The notes beneath the pieces are model-generated. The model had not been told where the DNA came from. It did no database searches and saw nothing but the letters and a program-made list of their open reading frames with translations. A stretch of 8,145 nucleotides of DNA from Acidimicrobiia bacterium. GTDB taxonomy: Bacteria > Actinomycetota > Acidimicrobiia > Acidimicrobiales > Ilumatobacteraceae. This document shows, piece after piece, positions 6,101 through 8,145 of this stretch. The stretch lies in NCBI GenBank assembly GCA_030425785.1, contig JAUHYJ010000146.1:1-8145 (forward strand), given 5' to 3'. The translations under genes were made by a program, and so were the position numbers. Every line of letters begins with the position of its first letter. Positions within the stretch are counted from its first letter, which is position 1.

Positions 6101-7722
6101 GCCAGCGAGCCGTACGGCTCGTCCCAGCGCGCGAGCAACCCGACGGCCGGTGACGCGTCGGTTTCGGATGCGTCGTCGGCTGGCGTGGGTGCCGCGTCAT
6201 CCGGGCTCGGTGCCACGAGGCCGGCCTGCGCCACCCTCCAGGTCGGGGCCGGCGCGTTCGACGATGCGGTGATCCGGTCGGCGATCGGGGCCGTGACGAC
6301 CCAGACGAGGCCGGCCACGATCGCGACGAGGCCGCCCAGGAGCGTCGCCCATTTGAGCGCGCCAGTCGCCCAGTGCAGTACTGCGAGGAACTCGGTCAGG
6401 TCTGCGAGCCCGGGCCGAGACGTGGCGGTACCGGTCACGGACTGCACGGCGGCGGCGCCGGTGAAGTTCTCCGCGATGTCGAGCGCCAGGTAGATCGGCA
6501 TCGCGAACTGGGTGACGGTCAGGATCGACTTGATGTTGCGAGCGCGTTCCTCGGCCGCGCCGAGCCGCCCGGCGAGCGACCTCGCGAGGACGAAGAGCAG
6601 GAGCGCGACGGCGACCGCGAACAGGGACGAGTCGATGACGACGTAGGCGATCCGGAGGTCGTGATCGTGGGGGACGACGTCACCTCGATCGGCGCCGGCG
6701 AGGAAGTCGCGCCAGGTCTCGCCCACGCTCCTGACGCGATCGGCGGCGCCGGCAGGGTTGGTCAGGGGTGCGAGGTCACCGAAGCTGCGCGGCAGGCTCC
6801 CCGGCGAGGCGAGCGAGCGCAGGGTGTTGTCGATCTCGTCGAGCAGTGCGAGCGCGATCGCGCCGATCGCGACCGCGCACAGGATCGCCCACAGCCGGAG
6901 GTGACGTGCCGCGACCACGAGCCCCCAGATCGCGACCGTCCAGAGGAGCCCGAGCGCGATGATCGCGGCCCGGGTGCCGGGGCCGACGTTCGCGCCGATG
7001 GCGATGAACACGGTCGAGGCGAACAGCGCGGCGGCGTGTGAGACGACACGCCGCGACACGCCGAGCAGCCCGCTGAGCGACGCCGCCGCGGCGGCGACCC
7101 CGATGCCGCCCATCGCGCCGCTGAGGCCCAGTTCGGCGAGGAGCGCTGCACCGATGCCGCAGAACACGCCGCCGGCGACGATCGCGATGGCAGAGAGCCG
7201 GACGTCGGCGATCTCCCGGCCGTGCAGCGTTCGGTCGCGACGGTTGGCGTCGCCGCGGGCCTCGTCCGCATCGTGTTCGTTCGGGGTCGAGGGCGGCGAG
7301 CCGTCGGCCTCGGACCGGCGCAACAGGCCGCGCGCCCGACGGGCGATGGACTCGATGATCGCCGCGACGGCGTCGATCAGGATGAGGAACGGGGCCGGCA
7401 GCCGACCGCGCACCTGCTGCGCCGCCTTGCCGACGATCACGAGGACGGTGCCGACGGCGAGCACGGCCAGCCCGACGAACTGGAGCAGGTCGAGACCGTC
7501 GGCCACCGAGACGGCGGGTTCGGCTCCGCCGCCGTGGTCGGGATCCCACGGTTGCACCCGCAGGACGATCGCGCCGGCGAGCGCGACCGCCGCGATCGCG
7601 CCGCCGTACACCGCAGCCCCGAGCGCCCACGCGGTCCGGTGGTCGTACTCCTCGGGTCGAACCTCCGACGTCGTATCGATCGACGACGCCCCGTCGTGCG
7701 CCCCGTCATATGTGGTCGTCAC
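3199..7722 (-). CDS. Giant polytopic membrane protein with C-terminal patatin-like phospholipase domain
   Basis: A 1507-residue protein. Residues 1-480 hold about ten transmembrane helices (near 30-56, 77-99, 176-199, 200-222, 228-247, 250-272, 276-295, 356-381, 399-418, 453-479). Residues 481-555 form an Ala/Pro/Asp-rich linker. Residues 561-972 hold about eleven more. A patatin domain fills roughly 1030-1450: oxyanion-hole GGGIR at 1040-1044, nucleophile Ser1078 in GASGG, and catalytic Asp1312 in VVDGGYIDNSG. Patatins are Ser/Asp-dyad lipid acyl hydrolases that cleave fatty acyl esters of phospholipids or related lipids; the substrate here is unknown. Positively charged loops put the linker inside and, after eleven helices, the patatin domain outside. 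Ten of its 13 cysteines lie after residue 1000. The GTG start (7720-7722) is chosen for its strong GGGGAGG; the frame extends to 7815 without membrane or domain features. The patatin call is firm; the topology is inferred. Confidence 0.9.
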   Translation of the reverse strand: MTTTYDGAHDGASSIDTTSEVRPEEYDHRTAWALGAAVYGGAIAAVALAGAIVLRVQPWDPDHGGGAEPAVSVADGLDLLQFVGLAVLAVGTVLVIVGKAAQQVRGRLPAPFLILIDAVAAIIESIARRARGLLRRSEADGSPPSTPNEHDADEARGDANRRDRTLHGREIADVRLSAIAIVAGGVFCGIGAALLAELGLSGAMGGIGVAAAAASLSGLLGVSRRVVSHAAALFASTVFIAIGANVGPGTRAAIIALGLLWTVAIWGLVVAARHLRLWAILCAVAIGAIALALLDEIDNTLRSLASPGSLPRSFGDLAPLTNPAGAADRVRSVGETWRDFLAGADRGDVVPHDHDLRIAYVVIDSSLFAVAVALLLFVLARSLAGRLGAAEERARNIKSILTVTQFAMPIYLALDIAENFTGAAAVQSVTGTATSRPGLADLTEFLAVLHWATGALKWATLLGGLVAIVAGLVWVVTAPIADRITASSNAPAPTWRVAQAGLVAPSPDDAAPTPADDASETDASPAVGLLARWDEPYGSLARTSSQWRTRSARPTLPALSLMRANIVIVLIIFLALRNPQAYDSIRALVDHDADAGSSRLDFVPAVFLVALAVGAGVTIRVLGELLVRQVGGEGRTRVAGRVGHALIVVSLALVFWLFLDSPGLLVAVGLYVALELLSLPLRGGEVVAADDEQLKPWVQARSEQFSTWRASLQLRHWLSIVGAIALFLLCWLASALGSSSTVRWVLVVFSSLVALHAILDLTLRKLAPDWSGTNLLLGDGADEEPPARDHDEDDEHRSRVASTSDVSVIAHVLGALVSIAIGAAVARSALGLIIYGEALADDSRGDVSLFALGIGLAFIGILTQQRLRLGWLRTWSPVGAVAAVRLVLATIVGIYVLVWETISVGGVIDLARGIGAIGVLLLFAILLVVMGTAITYIGAATTPVRSLRLFGIEHPPLFTLLFVWLLLASVIDGGGYHDVPVTAAGAQFGYQPVDADEPPPARARGLALTPEDALDRWMAECAQPADGTTAVPLIFVAASGGGIRAAYWTAANLEALDAAIGDRFGEGCNPIFAASGASGGSLGLGVYVVDALASDGRSARSRLAEDYLSPTVGWFLFADLVRPFMLWDGDGQETVDRGEMLERAWSTPLDASPAARSLDDVGRCRETVGDDDAASEDPSETAGGRSVSLQSGLRETWCLGAPLLILNGTEVGSGCRFIASVLDNGDPDTADDPTAGTCLRPRPADTSDSGPLGATIDLVDSLCVDQDITLATAALLSARFPFVSPSGRVPIRRCNEDGTAGTGLDEPAYVVDGGYIDNSGAGSVVQLWSDISTTIDRHNASYVAAGAVEAAESDDETGADGDADQADQPTRPPCIVPFFVQLDNGYDFNAASVSSRPLELIVPLQAAAASRGSREAEAKQIAAEIFSPSVFSGALTAVSGDREIGRWFRVVPEAHPGIQAPLGWVLSDAAEADLDHEAAAQLGRGGALGDLVEILQADLTCRPPTTP

Positions 7723-7729
7723 TGTCCGA

Positions 7730-7736
7730 CCTCCCC
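7730..7736 (-). promoter_or_regulatory. Strong ribosome binding site GGGGAGG of the patatin gene
   Basis: GGGGAGG on the minus strand lies seven bases before GTG 7722. It is the best Shine-Dalgarno match in the window and decides the start, removing 31 N-terminal codons that an upstream GTG at 7815 would add. Confidence 0.75.
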
Positions 7737-7842
7737 TGGCCGACGACGTCGGCGCCACGCACCGATGCACGCACGGCCAACGGAGATGGTCCCACATCGG
7801 AGTCGGTGCCCGCACCCGATTTCCGACGTGCGGTGCTGACGC

Positions 7843-7858
7843 TCGACGGCGCCGTCGA
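7843..7858. other. 16-bp perfect palindrome after the propeller-like gene; candidate terminator or operator
   Basis: TCGACGGCGCCGTCGA reads the same on both strands. It begins five bases beyond the stop codon of the propeller-like gene (7864-7866), inside the 141-bp gap before the patatin start. As RNA it could form a six-pair GC-rich stem with a GCGC tetraloop, without a following U-tract. That is a form seen for some actinobacterial terminators. As DNA it could also bind a dimeric regulator of the patatin gene. Perfect symmetry over 16 bp is unlikely by chance at a given site, but the function is inferred. Confidence 0.4.
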
Positions 7859-7863
7859 ACGGG

Positions 7864-8145
7864 TCACCGCTTCCCGAGCAGTGTGGGCCGAACGGCACTG
7901 GGCCACCGGAACACCGGGACGTCGCTGAACTCACCGGCCCGGCCGTCCCGCTGAGCGTCGAGCACACCGGCTGATTCGGGTGCCACCGGCCACCCGGCGA
8001 GCGTGCGTGGACCCGTCCGGATCACCTCGCCCCGGCCGTCGCCGGGATCGGCCGGGTCCACGATGGCGAGCTCGCCGGTGGCGTAGGAGCACAGCGCCAG
8101 GCGACCGTCGGGGAGCACGGCGATCCCGGAGGGCACGCGGGTGTC
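7864..8145 (-). CDS. C-terminal part of a beta-propeller-like (NHL/SMP-30 type) protein, cut by window edge
   Basis: The reading frame is open to the right edge, so the 93 visible residues are the end of a longer protein. The internal GTG at 8134-8136 is unlikely to be the true start. The segment VPSGIAVLPDGRLALCSY, followed by a Gly-rich turn and ELAIVDP, has the alternating-strand look of a propeller blade. NHL, SMP-30/gluconolactonase and YncE-like proteins show the same 'PxGxAxxPDGxLxVxxxxxxxLxxxD' pattern. The final 60 residues do not show a clear second blade, so the blade may be the closing one or the fold may differ. No catalytic residues can be assigned from this fragment, and signal peptide and domains lie outside the window. 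It is on the patatin gene's strand, 141 bp upstream, separated by a palindrome that could be a terminator. Function is not assigned. Confidence 0.6.
   Translation of the reverse strand, partial: DTRVPSGIAVLPDGRLALCSYATGELAIVDPADPGDGRGEVIRTGPRTLAGWPVAPESAGVLDAQRDGRAGEFSDVPVFRWPSAVRPTLLGKR

Noticed and set aside
3199..7722. Possible frameshift joining two genes into the patatin fusion
   Set aside because: The frame is continuous through the 481-555 linker with no stop. Codon bias looks steady and helix topology is consistent on both sides, so a single gene is the simpler reading.
7723..7815. 31-codon N-terminal extension of the patatin gene to a GTG at 7815
   Set aside because: The added peptide has no signal or membrane character and its start has only weak ribosome-site potential. 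GTG 7722 has GGGGAGG at ideal spacing.
6959..7954. 331-codon plus-strand open frame spanning the patatin N-terminus and the gap
   Set aside because: Low-complexity Ala/Ser/Arg/Thr product that runs across a real intergenic region and a second gene, with no ribosome site or motif.

Overview
The window is very GC-rich (roughly 70% by eye), has strong third-position G/C bias, uses GTG as well as ATG starts, and carries Shine-Dalgarno sites such as GGGGAGG and GAGGT. This points to a high-GC actinobacterium. A marine or environmental Actinomycetota such as an Acidimicrobiia member is possible, but nothing here proves the class. I see no tRNA, rRNA, insertion sequence, phage gene or CRISPR array. 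It reads as ordinary chromosome with one very unusual large gene.

Left block (1-1671). A leftward pair consists of the first 25 codons of a probable GNAT acetyltransferase (cut by the window edge) and a complete VOC/PhnB-like glyoxalase-fold protein. It is divergent, across an 84-bp gap, from a rightward adenosine deaminase-family metallohydrolase. That enzyme keeps the zinc and catalytic residues but has Gly where classical adenosine deaminases have a second Asp.

Middle block (1697-3198). Two leftward, translationally coupled genes follow: an epoxide-hydrolase-like alpha/beta hydrolase and a small four-helix membrane protein of the DUF2568/YrdB type. The latter converges on the deaminase with only 25 bp between the stops. 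The 156-bp gap upstream of the hydrolase holds four adjacent copies of a 23-bp repeat and a potential stem-loop.

Right block (3199-8145). Most of the window is one leftward gene for a 1507-residue polytopic membrane protein. About 21 transmembrane helices in two modules are joined by an Ala/Pro/Asp-rich linker and end in a patatin-type Ser/Asp lipid acyl hydrolase domain. Charge distribution and ten cysteines confined to the C-terminal part suggest that the catalytic domain lies outside the cytoplasm. Upstream, and cut by the right edge, is the C-terminal 93 residues of a protein with a beta-propeller-like (NHL/SMP-30 type) strand pattern. A 16-bp perfect palindrome lies just after its stop.

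The four right-hand genes share a strand, but the 141-bp and 156-bp gaps make one long operon uncertain. Only the hydrolase-DUF2568 pair is clearly coupled. No pathway links all the genes. The most noteworthy item is the giant membrane-anchored patatin.
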